Positions 13,819 to 25,046 of a DNA stretch of 64,000 nucleotides are shown piece after piece; the stretch's first letter is position 1, and the number at the start of each line of letters is the position of its first letter. The notes below the pieces were generated by a model that worked only from the letters and a program-made list of their open reading frames with translations, did no database searches and was not told where the DNA came from. The position numbers were made by a program, and so were the translations under genes. Source of the stretch: Cinnamomum chago (taxonomy: Eukaryota; Streptophyta; Magnoliopsida; Laurales; Lauraceae); contig CP142453.1 in the NCBI GenBank assembly GCA_038049695.1, forward strand, positions 16,682,001 to 16,746,000. Reading direction: 5' to 3'.

Positions 13819-14480
13819 TTTTTTTTTTTTTTTTCGATCACACAAATCAAGTGTAAGAGATTCCTCTAAGGGCCTGTTTGTTTCACACCTGATACATACG
13901 CATTAGTTGTTTAAATCGTATGTACTGACTACAATCCAGTTTTGAAGGGTGTGTAATGAATACATATATTGTTACAATTACAACGTTTGTTGGTTATAAC
14001 CAATTACATAGCACCTTCATTCAAATCACGCATTCTAGGCATGATAAATCTGACAGAAAGCCTAACTCCAATCAAACCGTTTCAGCCCAAACTACATATC
14101 ACAGCTGCTAGTAGCAGAAGCAAGTATCCACTTTCATCTCCCACCCAAAACAAAACCCCCCCTTCAAACATCAAGGGCCCATTCCACGAGAAAAAAACAT
14201 GCAACAATGAGCTAAATAGGACAAACCAAAGTATGAATCTAAGAAATTCTAAGATCGGGACGAGAGAAGGAAAATGGGGAAAATCTAGGGTTTTGATTCG
14301 TGTAAGAACAATTGGAGAGAGATAGAGAGAAAGACTAAGGAGGAAACAGAGAAGTTGCAGAGAGAGGGAGAGAGATTACCTACGATCTGGAGAGAAGCGA
14401 CAGGACAGGAGACTGCAACCAAGCGCGAGAGGGGATTTTTCTTTCCTTCTTTGGTGAATCAAGCGCGAAAGGGCAGCAAT
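13819..14480 (-). promoter_or_regulatory. 5' leader and promoter region of the YEATS gene
   Basis: Upstream of the ATG, the minus strand has an A-rich stretch and then a long CT-rich (Y-patch-like) segment at about 14300-14400. A telo-box-like AAAACCCTAGATTT lies at 14282-14295, a motif common in promoters of plant housekeeping genes. A leader intron is possible: donor G|GTAATC at 14379 and acceptor CCCTTAG near 13866. No transcript is available to confirm it. I see no clear TATA box. Confidence 0.45.
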
Positions 14481-15821
14481 CTGAAGGAATTTAGAAATAC
14501 GTTACGTGAGATGGTAATTGGATTGGCCGGCCCATGAACGTTTGTAATTGGGGGCCCGGTAATCTGATTCCCAAATAAATAGTTGAATAGCAAATGTTGA
14601 AATTTGCTCATTATCTATATGCTGGATTCAATACATAGGTAATTACAATTACATTCATTGTAAAGGGCACAATATCAAAAGAGGTTTAGAAAAGAAAATT
14701 TTTGTCTACCTAAGAAGAATCTTGATTTTAATAGTGGAAATGACTAGGGGCGGACCCAGGAATTCTTCATTTTATGGGAGGAGGGCAACATATGAAAAAA
14801 TACATATAGTTTTCAAAATATATAGTAGATTTTTTTTTTTGAAAATTTTGGAGCTCCATATGTAAAAATCTATAATATTTTATGAAGAAAAAATGGTTTT
14901 CAGGAATTTTGGAGGGCCATATGTAAAAACCCTTAAAATTTTCTAAGAGGGGGTTAATAAAAAGGAGAGTTCAAATAAGTTTTTTTAGTTTTAATCTTAT
15001 TTAAGAAAAAGACTTAAATTTTAAAACTTTTCAAATTAGCACATAAGTTTTCTAGTGTGTTTTCAATTAAGGACATCCGGCCATTTAATGGTATTTTATG
15101 GCCATTTTTTTTGTCAAATATTTTTTAAATATCTATATCCAAATTACCCTTTGGATCTAACCTTAGTACTTCCATTTATGTCATCTTTGGCCAATCCATT
15201 TTCTTTGACTTGCATTGAATTCTTGTGTATTTAATTAATCTAAAATAAAGAGCCCCAATATGATGTGACATCTAATGGTAGGGGTAGTTTATTTGCATAT
15301 AATACATAGGAATTGATTACATTGTAATTCAAGATCAAATAAGCTTGTGAAAGGCATATTAAAGAGGTGAGGGTTGAAGGTTTTTTTTTTTTTTTTTGGT
15401 TGTGGGGTGGGTGTAGGTGTTGGGGTTGTAGGATGTAAGGTACTGATGCAAATGCAACTTATTCTTTTAGAATTTGAATTACTAGGGTGATTGTTAGGTA
15501 TTCATTTTCCTTTCTCTCCTTAATTTAATGGTCATTCTTGCAAATGTAAATTTCCAAAACCATCAAACAAATGTTCCCAGAAGACTACAATGCTAAACTA
15601 TTTGCTTCTTTACAAGAGGTGGAAACATAAAAAAAAGAAAAAGGAAAAAAAGAAAAAAAGGGAAGCCAAAAGAAAATTGCAACAACTAAAAGAAAACTAA
15701 ATTAAAATATAATATTTAAAAGGTCTTGGTTCACAAGATAAGCATCCAAATTTAAGGGTGTAGTTGTATCAGTTTATGATCTATTTTTACTTTGCACAAA
15801 TTTTTTTTGAGCGTAACAACA
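14481..15821. other. Intergenic spacer with eroded repeat fragments
   Basis: The spacer is AT-rich. A phrase at 14753 (GGGGCGGACCCAGGAATT) resembles the end of a common plant hAT-type MITE, but no matching second end is visible. Two short blocks near 14840 and 14910 repeat GGAGNNCCATATGTAAAAA. No gene is seen. Confidence 0.4.
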
Positions 15822-15932
15822 CCAAAAACAGGAAATTGGAACGGATTACCGTTCCTAATCCTTCCGTTCCTAATCTGTTAATCCATTCCAATTTCCTGTT
15901 TTTGGAACGGATTAACGGATTAGGAACGGTTA
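15822..15932. repeat. Foldback (inverted repeat) structure
   Basis: The arms at 15822-15848 (CCAAAAACAGGAAATTGG and on) and 15879-15905 are near-perfect inverted copies. The loop and the right flank repeat variants of CCGTTCCTAATCC in both orientations. It could be the end of a MITE or a small foldback element, abutting the left edge of the gypsy element. No target duplication was found. Confidence 0.55.
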
Positions 15933-15995
15933 CTACACCAAAAGCAGTTGCCGACCTTTAACCTTCCCTGCTAACGTCAAGCCGAGAAGCCTTTT

Positions 15996-16400
15996 GGCCG
16001 AAATGGACCCGTGCCTTGGTGGAATGCACCAGCCCTAAGGCAATCTCGCTGGCCGAAATGGCTTCATGCCTGGGTGGTATATATACCGACCCGAATGCAA
16101 TCTCATTAGTGGCCATAATGGCTTCATGCCTGAGTGGTATATATACCGACCCAAGGCAATCTCATCAGTGGCCGTAATGGCTTCATACCTGGGTGGTGTA
16201 TACTGACTCAAGGCAATCTCATCAGTGGCCATAATGGCTTCATGCATGGGCGGTATATATACCGACCCGAAGACAATCTCATCGGTGGCCGTAATGGTTT
16301 CATGCCTGGGTGGTGTATACCGACCCAAGGCAATCTCAACGGTGGCCGTAATGGCTTCATGCCTGGGTAGTGTATACCGACCCAAGGCAATCTCATCAGT
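15996..16400 (-). repeat. 57-60 bp tandem repeats in the 3' untranslated part of the Tat element
   Basis: Six clear units begin near 16051, 16111, 16170, 16227, 16287 and 16344, and a diverged seventh begins near 15996. Each holds GGCCNTAATGGCTTCATGCC, then GGTRTATACCGACCC and GGCAATCTCATC. Tandem repeats between integrase and 3' LTR are a known feature of Tat-lineage elements. The minus-strand frame of 169 residues across them is a by-product of the repeat, not a gene. Confidence 0.8.
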
Positions 16401-16507
16401 GGCACTGTTGTCGAGCTGCCAATGGTCGCTACCAAGTTCTATGGCTTTGAATTGAGCAACAAGAACGAAGACTGCTTTCATTGATCTTGAAAATTTTTGG
16501 ATAAAGA

Positions 16508-17850
16508 TTAAAAATAGAACTTTTTGAGATGCGACGCGTTCCATGGTCGTGGTAACTGTCGGCCATCCATATCTTCAAGTCTATAAGCTGACTGTCCAGC
16601 ATTGGAAACCACTTTGAATGGTCCATGCCAATTTGGTGCTAGCTTGCCTTGATTTGGATCCTTATCACCTGAGAATGTTTTCTTCAGAACTAGCTCACCA
16701 AACAAGAACTTTCTCTCTCTGGCCTTCTGGTTCTAGCCTTTGGCCAACTGCCGCTGATAGGCGGCCAATCTGATTGCTGCTACTTCTCTTCGTTTGTCGG
16801 CTAGATCCAATTCTCAAGCTAGATTTGCTTCATTCTGGCCTTGATTAAAGAGTTCGGATCTCAAAGTCGGGAGGCCGATCTCTAGAGGAATGACTGCCTC
16901 CATCCCATAGGCAAGGAAGAAAGGCGTTGCCGAAGTGGAGCGCCTCGGAGTCGTTCTGTAGGCCCACATGACACTTGGAAGCTCCTCTACCCACCTTCTT
17001 TTAGCTCGGTCCAGCCGCTTCTTCAACCCATCGAGTACCACCTTATTAGAGATCTTTGCTTGACCATTGCTCTGTGGATACGATGGAGTAGAGTAGCGGT
17101 TCAGGATGCCGAGCTCTCAGCAAAAATTCTTGAAGAGGTAGGAATCAAAATGAGTCCCGTTGTCCGAAACCAAAGCTCTTGGAATGCCGAACCTCGTAAC
17201 GATGTTTTTCCATACGAAATTCTTTGAGTCTTGTTCCGTAATGGAAGACAATGGTTCTGCCTCTATCCATTTGGTGAAATAGTCGGTGGCTACTATCAAC
17301 CACCTCTTATTCCCCGGAGCTCGGTGAAGTGGTCCTACGATGTCCAGCCCCCATTGGGCGAAGGGCCAAGGGCTGGAGAGTGGACTCAAATCTTGTGCCG
17401 GTTGATGGAGGGAATGAGAGAATTTTTGGCACTTTTCACATTTTTTAGCATATACTTGCGCATTCTCTGCATGTACGACCACCAGTAGCCCTGACTGATG
17501 GCCCATTCTAATGACCTTCCTCTAATATGGCTTCCGCAGATCCCTTCGTGTATTTCGTAGAGGAAGTCTTCGAGTCTACTTGGACGAACACACTGAAAGT
17601 ATGGGTCAGTGAACGACTTCCTGTAAAGCTTGCTTTCGGGAGACAATCAGAACTGGGCTGCTTTGAGTCTGATTCGGTGAGCTTCACTTTTGTCGTCGGG
17701 AAGCTGGTCATCCTTGAGGTAGGAGACGATTGGGTCCATCTAGCTCAGGCCAAGATCAAGGCATAGGACTTCCCGAGGTGGATGGAGCTTTATACTGGGC
17801 TTCGCCAACGATCCGACTTGGATGGTTCTTTTCTTTCCTGCTTCGACAGC
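16508..17850 (-). mobile_element. Integrase region of the Tat element
   Basis: Reading leftward, the zinc-binding H2C2 region (HEGICGSH, then CEKCQKFS) is followed by the integrase core (WGLDIVGPLHRAPGNKRW, then DYFTKWIEAEPL and VSDNGTHFDS). A segment with [21 protein letters not shown] and a C-terminal stretch (GPFKVVSNAGQSAYRLEDMDG) complete the usual order. The region is broken. The nested solo LTR separates it from the RNase H part. Confidence 0.8.
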
Positions 17851-17855
17851 GGAGG

Positions 17856-19829
17856 TGATGTGAATTAAATCAATCCATTAAAATTACTGCAAGTGCACAG
17901 TTATCTTGTTGAGATAGTGGCAATTACAGGTCGATCCCACAAGGAGCACTACTAAGTTAAAATTAAAAAATCTGATTTAAAAAAAAAATCAAAGATTAAT
18001 AAATAATTGAGATCTAAGAAAAACTAGAAAAATTCTGAAACACAAACCAATCAAATATATAAAACAGATCAGAGCATCCAGAATCCACTAAGCAAGATAA
18101 TTAATCTATCCATGCAATTATTCTACTATTTGTCTCAAAATAACTCATATTAGAAACAAATCAATGTTTCAGATCCGGAGGATTTGTCTTTCGCAAAAAT
18201 CAATTTTTAATAAAAAAAATAAGGTCGACCCAAGATCTCCTTCTCCTCATAAAAGAATGAAAAATTATAAGCATAACTCATCAAATTAAGCATAAATTAT
18301 CAAATGATCTCAGCCCTAAGCATAATCTATCAAAATAAGTATAAATCATCAAACTATTTTCATTAGAAATCAAAACAGAGGCTGCCTAAGGCATGAAGAC
18401 AGATCTATTATTCTAATAGAGCATGCATTTAAAAGAGACAAGAAAGTAATAGAAAAATAACATAGATTAAATCAAAGATCTACTTAGCTTCATCTGTGTG
18501 CTCCAATCCAGAAATCTAGTCAGCTATTGAAAAGAACTCCATAAGTAATTTCATTGATAGCATCTACTTGTACAATGATCTCTCAGAAATCTTTTTTTTA
18601 AAAATCCTAATTTCTGGAACAAGGCTCCAGAATACCCAAAAATAAGAATTAAATTCTATTAATTAGAGAAAGAAGAGAAAGAGGAGAGAGAGTGATCATG
18701 GACGTCCAAGGGGAGGCAGTTCCTCCCGTATGCTACTTTTTGGTTCCTTTTATTTCTCCGGTTATCTATCAGATACATTGAATCTGGACACATTCTCTGC
18801 AGATTTGGTTTATCTTCATTGATAAAGTATATCTCTTATCTTTTTGAATTTGAATGAGGTGAAAGCTTCTGGAAACCTCTGGGTGGCTTGGCTAATCTTC
18901 AAATGGAGTCCCACAAGGGATGTGCAGCAATTGATTATCAACGGTGTGGATTTAATTTGCAATCCCGTATAAAAATGAACATGAAAATCTCCGGACCCAT
19001 AACTCTGTCAATATAGCTCTGTCAATATAACTTTGGGCTCCACGAATATCTACTCTGAATAAGCTTTCCAACGGTAGGTAAATTTCATCGATCCGACGGT
19101 CGGATTGAAAGTTATGACCATTTGAAGATGATTTATCCTGAGAAAAACGGGATTAGCTTTTAAAATTTGATTTACAATAGAATCTATCTCTGCACAACTT
19201 CCATTTTTGAAAGGACATCAGATGTGGATGATTCAAACTCTTCTTCTTTTGTTCCAATCAGAATGATACTCTTTGAATTATCCATTAATAATTTCAAATT
19301 TACAACCACTGTGGACCCTGCCATGTGAGACATTTCATCTGTTTGAATAGTGGGCCCTATGAGAAGTCTTCTTCTGTAGTTAGGATTCTTCATGTGACAT
19401 GATGAGTGGACCCCTCCTTTGATTTATTTGCATATGGCTTGTGTGTGGACCCATATGGTGAATTCTTCAATTTACTTCAATTCAATAATGCAGGGCCCAG
19501 GATGACTGTGTGCTTGAAAATGGACTCCGTGACAGAGGTCTGCAATTCTCATTTTCTGCACATTCTAATTTAACACATTAAATAGTGAAGAGCCCATATT
19601 GAAGCGGGACCCATCCGGACAGAGTTCTACTCCAACTGGGACTCTTCGGAGAAAATTTGCAAAACAATCTAAGTTAATGCAAAAAATGTACGAAAAGTAT
19701 GAAAATTCAGGCTCCTAGGTGAAAATGCATGAAATGATGAAATTAGATAAATAATGATGCAATTCACCTAATTAAATCTCTAATTCATCTTAATATGGTG
19801 CGTAAATGTGCAAATTCATGAACTCAACA
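17856..19829 (-). mobile_element. Solo LTR (probably gypsy) nested in the Tat element
   Basis: This 1974-base segment starts TGATGTGAAT and ends ACTCAACA, with the TG...CA ends of an LTR. It is flanked by a perfect 5-base duplication, GGAGG, at 17851-17855 and 19830-19834. No coding region lies inside. Near its left end the minus strand carries GTGGGATCGACC and GTGCACTTGC, phrases I associate with the end of gypsy LTRs next to the primer site, which suggests minus orientation. It is younger than its host element and is probably the remnant of recombination between two LTRs. Confidence 0.75.
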
Positions 19830-19910
19830 GGAGGCTAAGTTAGCAAGGGCGTCGGCGTGAGAATTGGACTCTCTGTTCGTCACCAGCTGTAAATCACTGA
19901 AGACCACTAG

Positions 19911-20786
19911 CTATTGAGCTCCGAGGATTTTGGCGCTGTTGAGTCCTGCTATTAGGGCTTCATACTCAGCTTCGTTATTTGACGTTTTGAAATCCAGGGT
20001 CAGAGCCTGCTCGATGACTTGTCCTTCTAGTGACTGGAGGACAACACCAGCACCAGCTTTTTTAGAAGTTGAGGACCCGTCGACGAAGACTCTCCAAGCC
20101 GAGGCAAGGCATTCATTCTGAGATTGAACAGTCTCCGTGGGTGCTTTCTCATGTCCTTTGCCCCCCAATTTGGTGTCGAGCTGGGTTGGTGCCAAACTGG
20201 GAGAGGCGAACTCCACGATCAAATCTGTCAACACTTGAGCTTTAACCGTCGTCCTGGGTTGGTATTGAATATCATACTGACCCAGCTCAACGACCCATCT
20301 GGAAATTCTCCCTGAAAAGTCAGATTTTTTAAAGACAAATTTAAGTGGATGTTCCGTAACAACCACAATTGTGTGAGTTTGAAAATAATGGGAGAGCTTA
20401 CGCGAGGCAATGACGACCGCCAACGCGAGCTTCTCCAATTGTAGATATCTGGTCTCGGCATCAAGGAGGGTTTTGCTCGCATAGTAAATTGGTTTTTGAA
20501 GCTTGTCTTCCTCCCTGACGGGGACCAAGCTTACCGCATCCGAAACCGCCAAATATAAATACAAGGTTTCTCCCTGTTTTGGAGTTGAGAGTAGGGGTGA
20601 AGAGAGATAGGTCTTGAGTACCTGCAATGTCTGGTTACACTCTGGGGTCCATTGGAATTTTAAATTTTTCCTTAGAAGAAGAAAGAAGGGCCAACACTTA
20701 TCTGATGATCTGTTGATGAAGCGGTTCAGTGCGGCAGCCATGCCGGTGAGCTTCTGGACTTCTTTTGCAGTGGTCGGACTCTGCAC
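19911..20786 (-). mobile_element. RNase H and second RNase H-like region of the Tat element
   Basis: The frame covers the thumb of reverse transcriptase and the first RNase H (ETLYLYLAVSDAVSL, PIYYASKTL, RYLQLEKLALAVV). A second RNase H-like start follows (WRVFVDGSSTSKKAGAGVVL, then NNEAEYEALIAGL). The tandem arrangement of two RNase H-type modules places the element in the Tat branch of Ty3/gypsy. Confidence 0.85.
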
Positions 20787-20804
20787 TCTGAGGATGGCGG
20801 ATAT

Positions 20805-21716
20805 CTAATCTGGATTGGCCTCGATTTCTCTTCGTGTGACCAAGCTCCCAAGAAATTTGCTGGAGCCAACACCGAAAGCACACTTGGAAGCATTGAACTT
20901 GAGCTTGAGCTCCTTTAGAATGTCGAAAACTTGAGTTAGGTCTTCCAAATGATTCTGCGCTTGCTTGGATTTGACGACCATATCGTTAATGTACACTTCA
21001 ACGATTTTGCCGAGCTGCACTTGGAACATCTTGGTGACAAGCCGCTGATAGGTCGCTCCCGCGTTCTTTAGCCCAAATGGCATTACTTTGTAACAGTAGG
21101 TGCCTCTGAGTGTTATGAAGGCTGTTTTCTCTTCATCTGGTTCGTACAACGGTATTTGATGATAGCCCCGATATGCGTCGAGGAAACTCATCCAGTCATG
21201 GCCAGTGGTGGCATCGATCATTTGATAAATTTTAGGTAGAGGGAAGCTATCATTGGGGTAGGCTTTGTTGAGGTCGGTGAAGTCGACACACACTCTCCAC
21301 TTGCTAGTTTTCTTTTTGACCACCATTGTATTGGCCAACCAGACTTGGTATTGGACTTCTTTGATCACTTTGGCTTCCAGCAACTTGTCCACCTCCTCAA
21401 TCACGGCCTCTGTCTGTGGTACCCCGGCTTTGCGAGCGTTTTGCATCACTGGCTTGTGGTTGGGGTTCACGTATAACTTATGGCACATGACCTCGGGGTC
21501 AATGCCAGGCATCTCATAGGGCATCCATGCGAAGACTTCTCTATTCAGCATCAAGAACTCGACGAGTTCAGATCTTTCTGGCTCGGTAAACTGGCTCCCG
21601 AGCAGGAAGAACCTTTTCGAATGATGCGGGTCGATCTTAATTTCTGTTAGATCTTCCACGCTCTTCTTCTTTGGGTCTTGACCGACCACGTCCAGTTTTT
21701 TCTCCACTTTAGCCAT
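20805..21716 (-). mobile_element. Reverse transcriptase region of the Tat element
   Basis: Typical gypsy RT blocks appear in order: WRVCVDFTDLNKAYPNDSFP, SFLDAYRGYHQIPL, AFITLRGTYCYKVMPFGLKN and the palm block near VEVYINDMVVKSK. The segment before the palm (FAWMPYEMPGIDPEVMCHKL) is the usual protease-RT linker of the Tat branch. It is a fossil copy. Confidence 0.88.
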
Positions 21717-21772
21717 GTTGACCTATTTGGGCTCTCGCTCTCCAGGAACCACGACCATCAAACAATGTTTGG

Positions 21773-22285
21773 CTATTTGTTGGTCTCCTCTGACCGTGAG
21801 TCCGTGACTATCTCTATTCTGCCATTTTTGTCCTCTAGTGGAAACTTCAACTTTTGGTGGTGAGTAGATGGTACTGCTTCCATGCTATGAAGCCATGTCC
21901 TGCCCATTATGGAGTTATAAGGGGATGGCGCGTCAGCCACTAGGAAGTCTGTCATCACGGACGCTCCTCCAACTTGAACTCTGAGGGTCATCTTCCCCTT
22001 AGGGTACACTGGCTTGGCGCTGAAACCTATTAGAGGAGTTCGGGCCTCTTGCAGGTCTTTTTCTGAAAGCCCTATCCTCTTGAAGCAATCGAAGTAGAGG
22101 ACCTCGGATGAACTATCGGGGTCGACGAGGATCCTCTGTACCTTACAGTTTCTTAGCTTCAGGGTGACAACAAGCGGGTGGTTGTGGGGGAGCTGGACTC
22201 CTCCTAAATCTTCATCTGAGAACCAGATCTTCAGTCGTTCCCTCCGAGCTCTTTTGGCAGTTGATTCGAGCTCGGTCGTCATCAC
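21773..22285 (-). mobile_element. Aspartic protease region of the Tat element
   Basis: The frame carries HNHPLVVTLKLRNCKVQRIL, the protease block (VDPDSSSEVLYFDCFKRIGL) and a long tail with FLVADAPSPYNSIMGRTWLH. This layout is usual for the gag-protease junction of Tat and Athila elements. It is part of a broken element. Confidence 0.8.
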
Positions 22286-22592
22286 CTATTTACAATGGGA
22301 GGCTTGCTTGGACTCGGCACAAGCTCGGTTACTCCCCTTAGGAGGGGGAGCCAGGTGAATGACGTTTATGAGCCTTTCGGACTCATCACTGTCTTGGCCT
22401 TTTTCTTCTTGGCGCGAAGCTCGGTTGTCATCCCTGGTACCCCCCTTAATATAGTCCTTCAGATGTCCATCTTGGACGAGCTTCTCTAGATGCGACCTTA
22501 GTATTCTGCATTCTTCGGTTTTGTGACCGCTTTGTTTATGATAAGCACAGAATCTGCTCTCGGGCGGACGGGTCTCCTCTCATGGGCTACGG

Positions 22593-24140
22593 TCAGCTGA
22601 AGTACGATTTTGACTTGATCTTATTAATAATCTTATGAATAGGCTCTTTGAAGATGGTATTGACGGCTTTGTAAGGGTCGATAGACAGCCTGGGCTTTTT
22701 GCTGCCTCCTGAGGTGGATGCTGAGGTCTTCGTCGAGCTGGCGGGAGCCCAGCGTCTGTCCGGCTCCTCTCTTCGAAACAATCCCTTATCATTCTTTGAT
22801 GGTCTGCCGTCTTGGTCCCTCTGTCCGACACCAAAGCTTTCTTGAGCTCGGATTTGGTCGTTCTCTTGAGCAATGAAGCGGTTTACTCTGGCCATTAGTG
22901 CCGTTATAGATGTCACGAGGTTTCTGGCCAGATCTTTGCGAAGATCATTGTCTGGCAACAGAGCATTTTGGAAGGCAAAGATCGCCACTTCGTCTTTGGA
23001 GTTCTCAATTTGGTTGTACACCGTCCAGAATAGCTTGGTGAACTGTGTGATATTCTCTTTTCGTTTCATCTTCAAGGCCATTATATCCGCATCTGTCTTT
23101 GGCATGACTTTGTAGGTCTGGAATTTCTTCATGAAGGAATGCTGGAGCTGTTGCCAACTCGAGATAGACCTCTGTCGGAGCGCGCAGAACCACTTCAGGG
23201 GGAGGTCACCCAAGTTAGAGGAGAAAACTCTACAGTTCAAATGACCTTCGTCTCCCTAGACGGACATCCTCTGAGAGAAGTGTCGAAGATGTGCAGCCGG
23301 GTTCGAAGTCCCAACGTAAGTAACGAACCTCGGGACGGTGAATTTCCTCGGGAGGGGGAAATTTGTGATGTCGCGAGTGAAAGGGGACGTGCCGAGATCA
23401 ATGGATTCGCAGACATCCCGCTGGTCTCGGGTGAGACCGGCCACCTTTAGATTATGCTAGATTGTCTGCCTGATGCGCTCGTCGAGCCACTCTTGATCGT
23501 CGTATCTGGCCTCTGGTATGGTTTCCGTCCCTTTCCTCGAATGGCTGCGACTGGTGCTTGAGCCTTCATCACGAGCTTGATCACCCCTCCTCTGGTTCAA
23601 GTGAGTTCTTAGGTCTATCTTGGGAGGAGCAGTCTGCCTACTATGAGAAACCTTCTCCTCGTCACGTTGCCGCGAATGCTGTCTGGTTGAGCCCGCTGCT
23701 CTCTCCTTCAGCTGTTGCTAGAGCTGATAGATTAAAGCGTCTCTCTCCCGGATAATGGCATTCTGTGCTCGAATCTCCTCAAGGGTAGAATCAAAGTCTT
23801 CATCAGGATTATAATCTTCATCATTGTCATCCTCATAATGGTCGGATAGAACCGACCTGTCTACTACTAGGGACTCACTCCGTCGAGCTCGACCTGGCAA
23901 AGGATCCTCTCTAAGATGCTGTTGAGAGTCTCCTCACCGGAGGGATGCCGTTACCCCTCTTGAGAGTGACTCCGAACGAAGATGGTGCTCCTGGATGTTG
24001 ATTGGGATGAAATGACGCTCGTCGAAGTTGTCTGCAACGACTTTCATCCCAGACCTCTTCTTGGCAGGAAGGATGATCGAGGACGGTCTTGCACAGCGTG
24101 CTTTGGATGTTCCTCCGCTTTTCGCAGCTCTCTTAGTCAT
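22593..24140 (-). mobile_element. Gag region of the Tat element
   Basis: The gag region opens at an ATG at 24140 (MTKRAAKSGGTSKARCARPS), 47 bases inside the 5' LTR. Its retrotransposon gag domain (PLKWFCALRQRSISSWQQL, then FMKKFQTYKVMPKTDADIMA) lies within 22593-23240. The intervening part is charged and low in complexity. The region is broken. Confidence 0.75.
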
Positions 24141-24186
24141 GGTGTCAGGGAAGACTTAACAACCGCTTCCCACAGACGACACCAAT

Positions 24187-25046
24187 TGTAAGTGCAAAAA
24201 ATATAACTCACAAGATTAGAGGGAGCCTGTAGGACTTATCCAAACGACTGTGGAGAGCTAGTCGCTTTTGAGACCTGAAAGGAAAGAGAGAACGATCAGA
24301 GGAGCCTGACTGTGGGCAGCGCAGGGCTCTCCGATGCTTAAGTTAGTGCGGAGACTAAGGTTGAAGAATGAGAGAGGCGGAGTAACGGCTAGGAGAGTGC
24401 ATGCATGCCTGGTTTGAACTGGTGCATCCTTTATAAGAGAAGAGTCTCTAGATAATTGATAGTGGGCCTAATGATTTGACTGCTAAGGTCTCATCAGCCC
24501 ACAAAGTAATTAATGAGGATCCATCACAGCCCACATTGCATTAAATGATGGTCCGATTAGCCAATCTTTGCATTAAATGTGGTCACATTGGGCCTGACCT
24601 TGTCTTGACTTGTTGGCGGCAAAGGTCCATTCGGTTCCTTTCTTGGGCTCTGCCCTGATATAGCTGTAGCCGCTGGATGCCGCTTTGTCAGGGATTTGAT
24701 AAGGGTTATGGACGGCTGGGATGATGTATCTGTCCCATCAGCGCGTGCTCGTATCCTACCACGTGTTTGAAGGTAGGACACGACTGTCAGGGCCTGTCTC
24801 GGTTGACAGTTCCTCATACAGCTACAGCGAAGGCGCGACTGAGGCTAAGGCACACGGCCGAGACCGAGATGGATGTGCTAACAGCAGAACCCAGACGAGA
24901 TCATATGGTTTTCTTACCGAGACCGGCTAGAAAGAGATGCCGAAGCCGAGGTGGTGCCGAGACGGACATAACCTTCGAGTTATGCTTAGTTGGTGCTTTT
25001 ACCGAAATCAGACTTAGCTTTGGCATTACGAAAATGCCCCCACACA
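24187..25046 (-). repeat. 5' LTR of the Tat element
   Basis: The LTR spans about 860 bases between TGTAAGTGC at 24187 and GCCCCCACACA ending at 25046. The inner edge abuts the primer-site region (CACCAAT on the plus strand at 24181-24186). A related solo LTR occurs at 32970-33628 and shares both termini and several internal blocks, such as CTCCGATGCTT. Confidence 0.75.

Larger units (their letters stand above)
15945..25046 (-). mobile_element. Ty3/gypsy element, Tat lineage, broken
   Basis: This LTR retrotransposon fossil reads right to left in the order 5' LTR, gag, protease, reverse transcriptase, RNase H, integrase, tandem-repeat tail. A second, plant-type RNase H-like segment after the first is a known hallmark of the Tat (Ogre/Retand/Grande) branch. 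The sequence just inside the LTR, GGTGTCGTCTGTGGGAA on the minus strand, is typical of the primer-site region of this branch. The coding parts are broken in many places, so the copy is old and inactive. I could not recognise a 3' LTR at the left edge, so that boundary is uncertain. A solo LTR of another family is nested in it at 17856-19829. Without a second LTR no age can be read from LTR divergence. Confidence 0.85.

Noticed and set aside
13608-13850. 80-residue minus-strand frame starting MICVIEKKKK
   Set aside because: It is a shadow of exon 1 of the YEATS gene in another frame. The true frame starts at 13818 and splices at 13702.
14753-15000. hAT-type MITE start (GGGGCGGACCCAGG)
   Set aside because: Only one end can be recognised and no duplication is visible, so I list it only inside the spacer entry.
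16051-16400. Regular repeats resembling a CRISPR array
   Set aside because: Units are head-to-tail with no unique spacers, and the context is a plant LTR element.
16035-16544. 169-residue minus-strand frame with repeated IALGRYTPPRHEAITATDE units
   Set aside because: It follows from the 57-60 bp tandem array of the Tat element. The array lies in the 3' untranslated part and also stays open on the other strand.
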